From contig JAUIMM010000016.1 in assembly GCA_031769625.1 (NCBI GenBank), forward strand, positions 17,561,001-17,625,000: a stretch of 64,000 nucleotides of DNA, read 5' to 3'. Shown piece by piece: positions 52,478-63,282 of this stretch (its first letter is position 1; every line of letters begins with the position of its first letter). Source of the DNA: Taudactylus pleione (Eukaryota; Chordata; Amphibia; Anura; Myobatrachidae). The translations under genes were made by a program, and so were the position numbers. Below the pieces are notes generated by a model that did no database searches, was not told where the DNA came from, and worked only from the letters and a program-made list of their open reading frames with translations.

Positions 52478-53236
52478 ATATACTTTGTGGTTTTGCATCT
52501 TGGTGTTGCTCAAATGTTTCACGTGTGCTACCTGGTCTTTTCCTAAAAGAAAACGTCATTTAGTTGTGGCTATGAAGGCCGTCACAGAAACCGTGGGCAA
52601 TATATCAAATCTGTCCATTAATTGTGTAAACAGGGTTTCTTTTATAGAGTAATTGGTCTGGTGAAATATAAATTCCCTACTTTTGGTTCTGCCACTTTTC
52701 TATACAATAGGTGAACTGTGTAATAACCATTATGTTTGGTTCCTGGATTTCAGCCCTTATACAGTGGGGCTACAAGATGTTTTAGTAGTTGCTGTGGGGG
52801 TCTATGACTGTAATGTGGAGGAGAGGCTAATTTTCAGATGGGTGTAATCTCTTTTTGTGGAGGCACGGATTGGCATGTCAATTTAATTGGGTGGGTACTT
52901 TTATGTGCTGAACATGCAGGTATATAGTGTGTTGTATAATGTGTTGGGCACAGGTTGTGTTTAGTAAATTTGCCTATTGCACAAAACATTGCATGCAATC
53001 CTTTGTTGATCACTCCTCCTACCTTGAGGACTGGCTAGTGCTCTTTGGGGAACTTGGGAGATCTCCCCCCTAATTCATAGATACCTGAACATTTCTGGAG
53101 AGTCTAGAACCTATGCCATAAGTTGACCCCAGTCATTTCTTGCAAACATTTAATTACAATAATGAGGTTTTTGAATTTTTGGTCCTGACATTAAATGTTT
53201 TACATTTTTATATGTCTTTATTACCCTAATTATCTA
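52478..53236. other. No gene seen (PKN2 intron)
   Basis: AT-rich, no feature recognised. Confidence 0.5.
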
Positions 53237-54884
53237 CAGTCAGGTGCATAAATATTGGGACATTGACAGAATTTTCATATTTTGGCCTCCATTCACCACC
53301 ACAATGGCTTTGAAATGAAACAAACAAGATGTGCTTTAACTGCAGACTTTCAGATTTAATTTGAGGGTAATTACATCCAAATCAGGTGAACGGTGTAGGA
53401 ATTACAACGGTTTCTATATATGCTTCCCACTTCTTAAGGGGCCAAAAGTAATGGGACTTTCAACTCAAAAGCTATTTCATGGCCAGCTGTGGGCTATTCC
53501 CTTGTTATTTCATTATCAGTTAAGCAGGTAAAAGGTCTGGAGTTGATTCTAGGTGTGACATTTGCATTTGGAATCAGTTGCTGTCGACTCTCAATATGAG
53601 ATCCAAAGAGCTGTCACTATCAGTGAAGCAAGCCATCATTAGGCTGAAAAATCAAAACAAACCCATCAGAGAGATAGCAAAAACATTAGGTGTGGCCAAA
53701 TCAACTGTTGGAACAATCTTAAAAAGAAAGAACGCAGTGGAGAGCTCAGCAACACCAAAAGACCCGGAAGACCACAGAAAACAACTGTGGTGTATGACAT
53801 AAGAATTTTTTCCCTGGTGAAGAAAAACCCCTTCACAACAGTTGACCAAATCAAGAACACTCTCCAGGAGGTAGGTGTATATGTGTCAGTCAACAATCAA
53901 GAGAAGACTTCACAAGAGTGAATATAGAGGGTTCACCACAAGATGTAAACCATTGGTGAGCCTCAAAAACAGGAAGACCAGATTAGAGTTTGCCAAACAA
54001 CATCTAAAAAAGCCATTACAGTTCTGGAAAAACATCCTATGGTCAGATGAGACAAAGATCAACTTGTACCAGAGTGATGGGAAGTGAAGAGTATGGAGAA
54101 GGAAAGGAACTGCTCATGATCCAAAACATAACACCTCATCAGTGAAGCGTGGTGGTGGTAGTGTCATGGCGTGGGCATGTATGGCTGCCAATGGAACTGG
54201 TTCCCTTGTGTTTATTGATGATGTGACTGCTGACAAAAGCAGCAGAATGAATTCTGCAGTGTTTCGGGCAATATTATATGCTCATATTCAGTCAAATGCT
54301 TCAGAACTCATTGGACGGTGCTTCACAGTGCAGATGGACAATGACCTGAAGCATACTGCAAAAGCAACCATAGAGTTTTTTTAGGCTAAAAAGTGGAATG
54401 TTATGCAATGGCCAAGTCAATCCCCTGACCTGAATCCGATTGAGCATGCATTTCACTTGATGAAGACAAAACTGAAGGGAAAATGCCCCAACAACAAGAA
54501 GGAACTGAAGACATTTGCAGTAGAGGCCTGGCAGAGCATCACCAGGGATGAAACCCAGCGTCTGGTGATGTCTATGCGTTCCAGACTTCAGGCTGTAATT
54601 GCCTGCAAAGGATTTGCAACAAAGTATAAAAAAGTGAAAGTTAGATTTAGGATTGTTTAGTTTGTCCCATTACTTTTGGCCCCTTAAAAAGTGGGAGGCA
54701 CATATAGAAATCGTTGTAATTCCTACACCGTTCACCTAATTTTGATGTAATTACCCTCAAATTAAATCTGAAAGTCTGCAGTTAAAGCATATCTTGTTTG
54801 TTTCATTTCAAAGCCATTGTGGTGGTGAATAGAGGCCAAAATATGAAAATTCTGTCAATGTCCCAATATTTATGCAACTGACTG
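53237..54884 (+). mobile_element. Tc1-like transposon, full length but inactive
   Basis: A 1648-bp element with inverted ends CAGTCAGGTGCATAAATATTGG / CCAATATTTATGCAACTGACTG flanked by TA at 53235-53236 and 54885-54886. Subterminal repeats (TTCATATTTTGGCC; CTTTAACTGCAGACTTTCAG) extend the inverted similarity past 200 bases. It encodes a single broken transposase. It is the parent family of the MITE at 41989-42377. Confidence 0.93.
53596..54660 (+). pseudogene. Tc1-like transposase, broken
   Basis: From ATG 53596: MRSKELSLSVKQAIIRLKNQ and REIAKTLGVAKSTVGTILK form the paired-type helix-turn-helix. The catalytic triad is recognisable: Asp in NILWSDETKINL (near 54045), Asp in VQMDNDLKHTA (near 54340) and Glu in SPDLNPIEHAF (near 54440). 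Reading leaves the frame near 53790 and returns near 53885, so two compensating frameshifts are present. Two in-frame stops follow (TGA after YQSDGK near 54087; TAG near 54382). It moved DNA by cut-and-paste into TA sites but is now dead. Confidence 0.9.
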
Positions 54885-54886
54885 TA

Positions 54887-55928
54887 TGTATTACACTAAT
54901 ATCTTAATTTTTTTAGTTATTGGCTTTGATCAGTGGTAACTTTGCTTACAGTAGGGTTACCTGCCTCTCGCTGTATCCCACCTTGTGTGTTCCTTCACAT
55001 TCACTTCAGTGTCATTTCTGTTGAACATGATTGTCATGACAACAGGCTTTCAGCAATTACTACCTTTGGTGTAACAGGATTGAGGTCCGGGCAGAAAGCC
55101 TTTTTGTTTGTTAATCTGAGCATCGGTGCAGTATAGTATATATCCTATGGTAGATTATCATGTATGTATAACATTTGTAATGCACAAAGTAATGCAAGCT
55201 TTCTGAAGTGTGCTCTCTCTGCACCCCATCACCGTGCCCTAGCGGGGGCTATGATGAAGAGTTTTTCTTTCTTATGGCCTGAACATTGTTTATACAGGTT
55301 TACAAGGGATTATACCTATGTGTGTGGGAATCCTGGTGCCTGTACATTGCCCAATAGCTTACTAATAGTGTTCCATAGCTTCTGTATGAGTATATATGAA
55401 CTAAAATAATTTTTTTTTTTTTTGGATTAGTAGTTTGTGTACATTTACGTTATATAAAGATCACTTTGAATCTCTGCAGTTACTTTGCTTTTAATAAGCT
55501 ATCAATATTTTTTTGTTTAGCATCCTGCCTTGTTTTGCAATTTATAATAGGCAAGCACTTTAGTACAGCTGGTACACAGTACATCCTAAGTGAATCACTT
55601 GCCTGTCTTAAGCTTGGCACTGATAACGGCATTTAGCTTTAGTATTTGGGGAATTTAGGATTATGTACTTATGTCTTTCTGCAACCCAGGCAAGAGGAAA
55701 ATAAAAATGTCATTTTATGCATTTGTAGTTATTTATAGTGGTATGACCTTTTTACTGTGTACAGGTCAACAGAATGACATATTTCCCATCTGCTGCTTTG
55801 TTTGTACTACACTGTTTTTGTGTTGTTCTCCAGTCTACAGCTCTCTATGCTGGCTCACCATATCCTCCACGATCCAATTAAAATGTACAAAGACTGTAAC
55901 CATGCCAACACTTCATACATATCAAATT
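54887..55928. other. No gene seen (PKN2 intron)
   Basis: AT-rich, with poly-T near 55410. No feature recognised. Confidence 0.5.
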
Positions 55929-55929
55929 T

Positions 55930-56180
55930 CGCTCTACCTCATAGGTCCACAGCTGGCTTGTGTCTTGCCTTGTTTGATTAGCACCTCTCACTACTGCTTA
56001 CATGACTTCTGCCCTGCCATTACCCACCATTGGGATTGATGACCAAGCACAATCAAACCCTCCCTCGTAGGTCCACAGCTGGCTAGTGCTTTGCCTTGTC
56101 TAATCAGCATCTCTCACTACTGCTTAGATGACTTCTGCCCTGCCGTTACCCACCTTTAGGATTGATGACCAACCACATGC
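55930..56180. repeat. 126-bp tandem duplication
   Basis: TAGGTCCACAGCTGGCT(T/A)GTG, CACCTCTCACTACTGCTTA.ATGACTTCTGCCCTGCC and GGATTGATGACCAA.CACA occur twice in order, offset 126 bases (AGGTCCAC at 55943 and 56069). Confidence 0.9.
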
Positions 56181-56931
56181 AAACGTGCTCTGAAAATGTA
56201 ACTCTTGTACAGTGTTTTACCATCAAAACAATTTCATCTCCATGCTGAGCCGCCCTCGCTCTTTTCTCAGCCTAAACTGTAGGTCATCTCATGAGCAGTG
56301 AGCAGGGCCTTTTCTGTCTGTCTTCATGTCTGCAGTTATTTTATTTACCTGGTTATAACCTTGTATAAAAACTTTTTTTCCTGTGAGCGCTGTAATGAGC
56401 GGACAGCAGTAATGATGAGTGCACACTGGAAATGTAAATACTATTGTAAACCTTTGTTTCTGAGGATTTTACATTTCCTATACATGTGAGAGTGACTAAC
56501 AGAAACCTCTGCAGCTCCCTTCTGTTGAGATGAATGAGGTGAGCCGGGTCTGTAGTAGAATATCTTGTGCTGTACTTTGCTATGGATTACAAGGCATGAG
56601 AGCCTGTGAATGAAATGTAAAGTGTTGACATGAGGTTGATTCAATTGCGGCCAATGCCCATGATCTAATGTTGGAGCAAGCCACAGCAAAACAAATGACC
56701 CCAAAATTGAATATCATAGCCTGCAGCCCCATAGGGTGTGCGCAAATATACATGAGCTTGGGCTAAGCTGCAGCCCCAAAGGGTGTGCAGCTTATACGCC
56801 CACTAGATGGCTGGTATAAGCCCGCCTTTGAATCAACTCCCAATGGCTTCTGTGAATGTATACACGATTAACCCACACCCTGGATTGTTTACAATAGTTT
56901 ACATTTTGTTTTGTTTTTTTGTCCCTTTCAG
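56181..56931. other. No gene seen (PKN2 intron)
   Basis: Mixed sequence. GCAGCCCCA(T/A)AGGGTGTGC occurs twice near 56723 and 56771. It ends in the pyrimidine tract TTTTTTTGTCCCTTTCAG of the next exon. Confidence 0.5.
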
Positions 56932-57145
56932 GCTCAGTCAAGATTTAATGAATCTAGTCAGAAGCTGGACCTCTTGAAGTATTCTCTAGAACAAAGACTT
57001 AGTGAACTCCCAAAAAACCATCCTAAAAGTAGTATTATCATTGAGGAGCTCTCCCTGGTTGCGTCTCCAACATTGAGCCCACGACAAAGCATGATCTCCA
57101 CACAGAACCAGTATAGTACACTATCCAAGCCAGCTGCTCTAACAG
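56932..57145 (+). CDS. PKN2: PKN2 coding exon E: end of HR1c and linker
   Basis: It encodes AQSRFNESSQKLDLLKYSLE, QRLSELPKNHPKSSIIIEEL, SLVASPTLSPRQSMISTQNQ and YSTLSKPAALT. The first part is the second helix of HR1c; the rest is the Ser/Pro-rich linker before the C2-like domain. The acceptor is CCCTTTCAG|GCT and the donor ACAG|GTACAC. It ends with one base of Gly. Relative to the human sequence as remembered, one Ala may be missing in the LVA(A)SPTLSP segment. Confidence 0.95.
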
Positions 57146-57353
57146 GTACACGTGACGAGAAGTGGTGGTGAAAATTGTTTTGTTATCGGTTTTGGTGGGA
57201 GGGAAAATTATCTGTGATCAAAATGTTACAGATGTGCTCACATACACTGAGTGTATTTACTCCATATGGTGCCAACACCCAGCACAGCTGAGGCGCTAAG
57301 ACATCTAGTTGTATTGCAGATGCTGTGAAAAGTCACTCAGTGTACTAGAGACA

Positions 57354-58165
57354 CTAGACTGCACCTTTCATTGCACGGGAGCTGGTATTACACGCGTACA
57401 ATGTCACAGATGAAGCACAATGGAACATCCACAGCTATAGCGAGCGGCCATGATGATGGTCAAGACCATCGCGACCATCGGGCTTGCGACGAGATCCTTG
57501 TGGTAGGGTCTCGTTGCCGCAAGCCCAAGAGTGCTTTCGGCTCTAACAGCCGAAAGCACTCCCACTGACATCACTTGTGATGTCAGTGGGGCCGGCCCCA
57601 GACGGTAGGCGTTTCCATGGGAACGGCTCCGTCTGGGAAGCCACGCCCCCGGTTCGCCCACCAAAGGGGGCGTGCTGTCACTCAACATCGACAGCATACC
57701 CCCTTTGGTACAAGACCCGGAGCGACGGTTTGCCCGTCGCTATCCAGGTCTCTCGCATGCGCACAACGGAGCCGGCTCCGTCGTGCGCATGCGCACTGGG
57801 CCACCATCAACCCGCTTGCGAGCGCATAGACACACTAGATTGCTACTTTCATTGCACGGGAGCTGGTATTACACGTACAAAGTCACAGATGAAGCACAAC
57901 GGAACTTGGTGTGAGAAAAGCTGCTCGCAGTGTACTAGACGCATTAGCTTGCTACTTTCATTGCACGGGAGCTGGTATTACACACGTACAAAGTCACAGA
58001 TGAAGCACAACGGAACTTGGTGTGAGAAAAGCTGCTCGCAGTGTACTAGACGCATTAGATTGCTACTTTCATTGCACGGGAGCTGGTATTACACACGTAC
58101 AAAGTCACAGATGAAGCACAACGGAACTTGGTGTGAAAAAAGCTGCTCACATCAGAAACCTTTTT
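57354..58165. repeat. ~110-bp tandem repeat, four copies, first separated
   Basis: The unit TTTCATTGCACGGGAGCTGG...GAGAAAAGCTGCTCGCAGTGTACTAGACGCATTAG occurs at about 57361, 57847, 57956 and 58067 (start of TTTCATTG). The last three are 109-111 bases apart and nearly identical; the first is more diverged and cut off near 57440. The copies keep an open frame across units, which looks incidental. Confidence 0.9.
57440..57832. mobile_element. Hairpin-chain element, ~390 bp, GC-rich
   Basis: About eight successive stems: GATGGTC/GACCATC; GGGCTTGCG/CGCAAGCCC; GAGTGCTTTCGGCT/AGCCGAAAGCACTC; CCACTGACATCAC/GTGATGTCAGTGG; CAGACGG/CCGTCTG; CCAAAGGGGG/CCCCCTTTGG; AGCGACGG/CCGTCGCT; and GCATGCGCACAACGGAGCC/GGCTCCGTCGTGCGCATGC. 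It sits between the first and second tandem-repeat copies. It is non-coding and much richer in G+C and CpG than its surroundings. Confidence 0.75.
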
Positions 58166-58505
58166 ACACAGATCCAGACTGTCGCACACTGATGTACAAA
58201 TGTCACATTCATCAGTGTATGCTAGCAATGTAGTTCTGCCCCTTCCAGTTTTAATTATGCAAATAAGACACACATATTGATTGAAAGACGCGCGGTGCAG
58301 TAGAGTCGCACAGGACCTGTCGCCGAGGAGGACTATTTGCTGCAACTTGGGCTACATTATAAAAAGACACATCCTTATAGTAAATTGGTGTGTGTATGTA
58401 GGGTATAGTAGTTGCACAACTACTTGCCTTTATCAAGTAAATTGCTATTTGTAAATAGACCTAGAGTTGTTAGATTTTGATCTGATTGGCAATTGTGTTT
58501 TCTTT
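58166..58505. other. No gene seen (PKN2 intron)
   Basis: Nothing recognised. Confidence 0.5.
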
Positions 58506-58840
58506 CTAATGCTGCCCATCCAGTTAACGATGCGGGGGACGATGGCATTATTACGACTATGTCGTCACCCGCCGGGTGAACTGCATACACTGAACGTTCA
58601 GACGTTCAGTGTATGCAGATCAATCATCCCTGAACATAGCAACCTGACGGCGGTCGTCAGGTTGACCGTCATGTTCGGGCGATGATTGATGTTAAAAACG
58701 ATCAGCGGGCACGCGCATCGCTGGTCGTATTTAACCTTTTACTGCCCGATATGCGGGAGTTTACCAAGCGATGGAGCGATAACGACTGTCATTGTCGCTC
58801 CGTTGCTAGGTATAATCGCCTAGTGGATGGGCAGCATTAG
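58506..58840. mobile_element. Hairpin-chain MITE, 'CTAATGCTGCCCATCCA' ends
   Basis: CTAATGCTGCCCATCCA and TGGATGGGCAGCATTAG are exact reverse complements. Internal stems are CTGCATACACTGAACGT/ACGTTCAGTGTATGCAG (58580-58618), CAACCTGACG/CGTCAGGTTG (58640-58665) and GAGCGATAACGA/TGTCGCTC. Layout and some words (CACTGAACG, CATCCCTGAACAT) match 28141-28456, so the two are one family. Confidence 0.78.
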
Positions 58841-59279
58841 TCATAAATTACAAATGATATACATGTAACAATACCTGAATTTACTGCAGTTATTAAATGT
58901 ATTGCTTCTGTTTGACTGTTTCTGTTTTTACTTTTATTTATTTGGAACATTGAACTTTGCAGCCTTGTTTTTTCAAAGTATGCCAGTGTAAGGTGTTTGC
59001 TCTCAAGTACATTAGTCTAGCATAAACTAGCATGCTCTTTTATAATGGCAGATCAGGGGTTTGTGGACTAAGGTAATATTGATCTCCATGTTAATGTCAT
59101 TGTGGCCAAATGTTAGACCCATATCTGAGTTTCTGTGCTTTGCTTCTGCTTCCCCCTGACCCCTTCCTGCGTGTATATGTAGAGCCGACACAGCCCCGTG
59201 CTGCTCCTCCAGCCGTGCCAGCACAGACCTGGTTTTTACATTTACAGTCTATGTAGGTTAATTGACTTCCTACTAGAGT
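58841..59279. other. No gene seen (PKN2 intron)
   Basis: AT-rich, no feature recognised. Confidence 0.5.
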
Positions 59280-59400
59280 GTCTGTTTTAGGGAAATTGGA
59301 TTGCAAGCTCCATAGGGACAAGGTACGATGTGCCTGCATACAAGTCTGATTATTTAGTGCTGTGAGTTTGTTGCCACTATGTAAATAAAGGATTTCTAAC
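59280..59400 (+). repeat. Old LINE/SINE 3' end
   Basis: ATTGCAAGCTCCATAGGGACAAGGTACGATGTG and TTAGTGCTGTGAGTTTGTTGCCACTATGTAAATAAAGG follow the TTGTAAGCTCC..GGGCAGGG..GCGCTGCG..GGCGCTATATAAATAAA layout of a common repeat. Strongly degraded. Confidence 0.42.
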
Positions 59401-59459
59401 ATTGAATCTTACATTTTAAAGTTTTGAAATAAAATCAAATCGAATTGATGCTACTAGGG

Positions 59460-59663
59460 CACAGGTTCTCAAACTCTGTCCTCGGGACCCCAAACAGTGC
59501 ATGTTTTGCAGGTCTCCTTACATAATTGCTAGTGAAATAGTTAGCTGCACCTGTAGATCTTTTAAAATGTGTCAGTAAGTAATGATTACACCTGTGCACC
59601 TGCTGGGTGACCTGCAAAAAGTGAACTGTGTGGGGTCCTGAGGACCGAGTTTGAGAACCACTG
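59460..59663. mobile_element. hAT-type MITE, 204 bp
   Basis: It runs from CACAGGTTCTCAAACTC to GAGTTTGAGAACCACTG. Flanks TACTAGGG (59452-59459) and TATTAGGG (59664-59671) differ at one base, a clear 8-bp hAT duplication. Same size and family as 43755-43958. Confidence 0.88.
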
Positions 59664-59767
59664 TATTAGGGAATTAATGATGTGATGGCATTTTTCTTGC
59701 ACATAGCAGCACAGTATGAGTCCTATGCTGGTGGTGATTATTACATTGACCGTTTGTCCTCAGCTAT

Positions 59768-59830
59768 TTATTAACGTTTATTTATATAGTGCCATAATAT
59801 TCCTCTGTGCTTTATAATTTGGTACAAAGC
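59768..59830. repeat. Short repeat fragment, same type as 11838-12075
   Basis: GTTTATTTATATAGTGCCATAATATTCCTCTGTGCTTTATAAT. A fragment only. Confidence 0.35.
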
Positions 59831-59990
59831 TTAAATAATGAGACTGGGTAATGGACAAAGAGGTAATAGGGCCTTGCTTGCTAATGTCTGTGTATATTAA
59901 AGAGTTTCTTACAATTCTAGGCCTTAGCTTTAATCTGTGATACACAATACTATATTGAATGCTGCTTCGCTCATTGATTGTATTCCACAG

Positions 59991-60176
59991 GTACCCTAGA
60001 AGTCCGGCTCATGGGATGTCAGGATATTCTGGAGAATGTCCCTGGCAGGTCCAAAGCCACCACCACTACCCTCCCTGGCTGGAGTCCGAGTGAAGCCAGA
60101 TCCTCCTTTATGAGCAGGACAAGTAAAAATAAAAGTGTCAGCAGTCGGAATCTCATGAAGACAGATGACTTTTCCA
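59991..60176 (+). CDS. PKN2: PKN2 coding exon F: start of C2-like domain
   Basis: It encodes (G)TLEVRLMGCQDILENVPGRS, KATTTTLPGWSPSEARSSFM, SRTSKNKSVSSRNLMKTDDF and S, the first strand of the C2-like domain and a Ser-rich insertion. The acceptor is TATTCCACAG|GTACC. The donor required by the phase is TCCA|GTTCAG at 60177, a weak site. A stronger-looking GTAACT lies five bases further (60182) but would shift the frame into an early stop in the next exon. Confidence 0.93.
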
Positions 60177-61069
60177 GTTCAGTAACTTTGTTATTGTCTG
60201 CTTCCATTCACACTTACTTGGCAAAGTAGCATCTTATGATAACTGCGTTTATGGAAAAATGTTTTCTAGTGGTTGGTGCTCGCGTTTCCAGGTTCTTTAG
60301 TCAAATTTACCCTTGAATTGTTTGCAAAAATAGTCACACTTTATCCCTACTGGCTGAAGTGATGTAATTAAAACTGCATGATATTTGCTTCTGTTCTAGA
60401 AGTAATAGAAGAAAAGAAATTGTGGTATAGGTCAGAAAACCATCTTTTTACATGCAACAAGGCATCTAGGATTTGCTGACGCATGCATTTACAGTAAGGT
60501 AGAGACATTAGCAGTGTTTGATAAGGCAGAAAGGTCATGGTACTGTATATGTCCCAACACATTAACTCATTACAGATTATTTATAATCATTTGTAAAGGA
60601 CAAAAAAAATCTAGTTAGTAATTTAATTGTTTTACTCTTAATAATAGTCCTAAAATGCGGGTTACAGTTTAATATGCTAACAGACTGAAGACTTGTTTTA
60701 GGGAATGTCACTAGTTCTAAAACATTATCGGTAAGCTACAGGTGCATATTAATGTGCTATATCAGAAATATATTGCAGGTCGTTATTCTGTATGTAGCGA
60801 GTGAGCTATAATTTGAGGCTTAATTCACGTACTAACCTAGACTTGGGTTTTGCCGACAATCCTTAGTTAATACCACTCAGTTGGCAAGGAGAGGCGGCCC
60901 CTTTGTGAAAGCAGTTCATCTGTTCCTATTACATTGGGCTCTGTACAAATAAGAAAATCTGTAATCTTTTCTTAAGCAGATATTTTGTTATTGTGGGTTT
61001 AACAGTGGAGCTTTTTGTTTCCTGCAATCCTCTTAACCTTTAAGCTGAGTTGCTGTAATTTCCTTACAG
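60177..61069 (+). other. PKN2 intron, nothing recognised
   Basis: AT-rich, ending TTTCCTTACAG. Confidence 0.55.
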
Positions 61070-61179
61070 ATGAGGTCTGTGCTGTGCTGAAGCTGGACAA
61101 TACCGTTGTTGGTCAGACCAACTGGAAACCTATTTCCAACCAGTCATGGGACCAGAAGTTTACACTGGAGCTGGACAGA
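61070..61179 (+). CDS. PKN2: PKN2 coding exon G: C2-like domain, continued
   Basis: It encodes (N)[20 protein letters not shown] and [16 protein letters not shown], matching the C2-like domain of PKN2. The acceptor is TTTCCTTACAG|AT and the donor AGA|GTATGT; it closes in phase 0. The next expected residues (SRELEIS-like) are not found before the window end, so the following intron is longer than 2.8 kb. Confidence 0.95.
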
Positions 61180-61939
61180 GTATGTAATGCATTGAAGAAC
61201 ATTAAATGCTTTTGGCCATTTCCGCAATAGGACAAATAAAATCCCATGTTATAATATTCAGCAATTGACTTACTTTGTTCATAAAAAAAAAATAGCTTTT
61301 TCAATTAAGTTTACATATAGGTCTTGTTACTGTATAAATATGCAGATGTGAGAGAAATTCCTAATTAAATTTAAATATTTAACGTAAAGGTTTGATGTTT
61401 GAAGTTACAGGTTTGAAGTTACCCTACCAACCCTTTTCCAAAGTCTCTTCTCTCTATTACCCCTCCTCAGTGGGAGCCGTTAGCGGAGTGGTGTTGGGCA
61501 CGAGTCTGTCCTGAGACCCACTGCATATGACTAAGGCCAGACTTTGTAGAATCATTAGGTATATGTGTATTGCCAAATCTGAATGCTTGGCTCACAGTGA
61601 AAACCACATAGATGATGGTCACCACATACATAGTTATCGTATGTCCAGGCTTATTGACCGTTCTGATCCGTACCTGAGCTATTCCATGCAGAAGTTGATC
61701 CAGATCTGCAATACTTTTGAGCCCATGTACATTATTCTATTTGGCTACAAATAACAAATTTACCTAATTTGTTTACAAAATTGCGGGGTTTATGGGCATC
61801 TTCAGAGTGCAAGAAGCATTTACCAGGCTCCTTTAAAAGTGTTTTTGCCTGATCCTGACTGCACCAGTCAACTTTAGTCTCAGTGACTCTAGGACAAAAT
61901 ATCACTTATGGCAGCTGAAAGCAGGTGATTCTTTTTGCT
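61180..61939. other. No gene seen (PKN2 intron)
   Basis: AT-rich with an open frame at 61527-61754 that lacks splice sites or recognisable similarity. Confidence 0.5.
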
Positions 61940-62068
61940 GGATGTTCATCAGCGGGGACCATGTTGCATCAGCAAGTGTGTACGCACTTGATGCCGCCAC
62001 CCCACCAGGTGCCGTCGCTAACAAAGCCGCTACACACTATACATCGTCTAGTGTGTACCGGCCTTTAG
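61940..62068. repeat. MITE end fragment
   Basis: CATCAGCAAGTGTGTACGCACTTGATG (hairpin) and ACATCGTCTAGTGTGTACCGGCCT, one end of the GTGTGTACC family. Confidence 0.5.
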
Positions 62069-62164
62069 TCTTGGCATGCCCAAAACCTCTCTTCCATGCA
62101 AAGTTGCCACTTATGCCTTTTTTGCATCTGGATAGTCTGGATGGTACTCAGATATTGTAACTTA

Positions 62165-63282
62165 GGCTGGGTACACACTAGATGATGTGTACCCAGCCCG
62201 ACCTCTGCAGTGACGGGACCCAGTGTGGGAACCCTCACCGGCAAGTGCATACACACTTACCTATTCAGGCAGAGAGCGCGGGGGCCATGCTGCATTTGGC
62301 AGCATGGTGCTCGCTAACGACATTCCCCGTCAGCCCTGCATGTCAGCGACATAGAGCCGTATTCAATTGCCAACAAAAAGCCGTTTTCGGCGAAAAGTTA
62401 TCGCCGGTGACATCATTTCGCCAGGCAAGAACTTATCCCCGTATTCAATTCCCAAAGAATTTTTTCGCCGGTGCGAAAAGTCTGCGCCTTGTAACCAGCG
62501 GAAAAGATTTGCCTCTGAATGGAGGCGGAAAAAGGTGAGGAATTGGGGGTTTGGAGTGCAAAGATGTGGCTGCAGCCTTGGGACAGTCCCCCAAACTGCA
62601 TCAAAAAAGTTGAAGAAAAACTTTAGATCACCCCAAAAAAGTACTTTCGTTTTGGGGTCAAAGTTGGGGGACAAACTTAAAAACTAGCGAAATAGACTCA
62701 AGGGGGTCCCCCAAGTATGCTCCAGGTGTTTTTTTTTATTTGTTTTTCAGGTGTTTGCTGAAGGTGTGTTTTCTTTACCTTTTTTTATTAAACACTTTAG
62801 CGAATTTCAACAATGCTTGCACCCATTTTCATGTATCCCAAATTTGCTGGAACTAATTATTTTTAGCAAAGAAACCTGCTAAATGCTATTTTTCACCACT
62901 TGTGCAAAGACGCTAAATAGCACCAATAGAGTGCATTTAAGCACCAAAAATTCCTTCAGCAGGCTATTCGGGGGTATCCATAGTGATTCCCAATGTCAAT
63001 GCATCTTTTGGGGGGTGTCGGACTGATTTTCCCCAAATCTGACAGCACTTTTTGCCTATTTGAGTTTCGCCGGGACGCGTTTTCGCATCCTTTGCAATTG
63101 AATAGGGCGAAAAGCGGTGATGAGTGAGATACTTTTCCGGAGGCAAAACTAGCGATGACGGCAGAAAGTACACAATGCGAAAAGTCCGGGACTTTTCGCC
63201 GGCAATTGAATATGGCCCATAGTGGGTACACATTAGACTTTCTGCTGGATTGGACGTCAAATAGTCTAGTGTGTACCCAGCT
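62165..63282. mobile_element. MITE with TTA duplication, enlarged by a nested hairpin element
   Basis: The outer ends GGCTGGGTACACACTAGA and TCTAGTGTGTACCCAGCT are flanked by TTA at 62162-62164 and 63283-63285. Removing 62352-63219 leaves about 250 bp, the family size. Confidence 0.7.
62352..63219. mobile_element. Nested hairpin MITE, 'GTATTCAATTGCC' ends, 870 bp
   Basis: AGCCGTATTCAATTGCCAACAAAAAG at the left pairs imperfectly with GGCAATTGAATATGGCCC at the right. GCGAAAAG, TTTTCGC and CGCCGG words recur, and a second internal CGTATTCAATTCCC at 62432 suggests nested or doubled ends. Open frames on both strands come from the low-stop composition and show no similarity. Confidence 0.62.

Larger units (their letters stand above)
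33267..61179 (+). other. PKN2: PKN2 gene span within the window (partial)
   Basis: Seven coding exons with conserved order and phases 0/1, 1/0, 0/1, 1/0, 0/1, 1/1, 1/0. They encode a continuous protein closely matching vertebrate protein kinase N2 from the start of HR1a to the N-terminal part of the C2-like domain. PKN2 is a cytosolic Ser/Thr kinase of the AGC group, activated by Rho/Rac GTPases through the HR1 repeats; it acts in cytoskeleton, adhesion and cell-cycle control. The promoter and first coding exon are not recognised here; the catalytic exons would follow after 61.2 kb. Introns are 0.6-11 kb and carry most of the right-hand transposons. Confidence 0.93.

Noticed and set aside
57577..58233. 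Open frame of 218 codons with an internal peptide repeat
   Set aside because: It runs through the hairpin-chain element and the 110-bp tandem units; the peptide repeat simply mirrors the DNA repeat and there are no splice or homology signs.
62182..62687. Open frames on both strands in the GCGAAAAG-rich region
   Set aside because: They lie within a nested MITE of low stop content; no recognisable protein.
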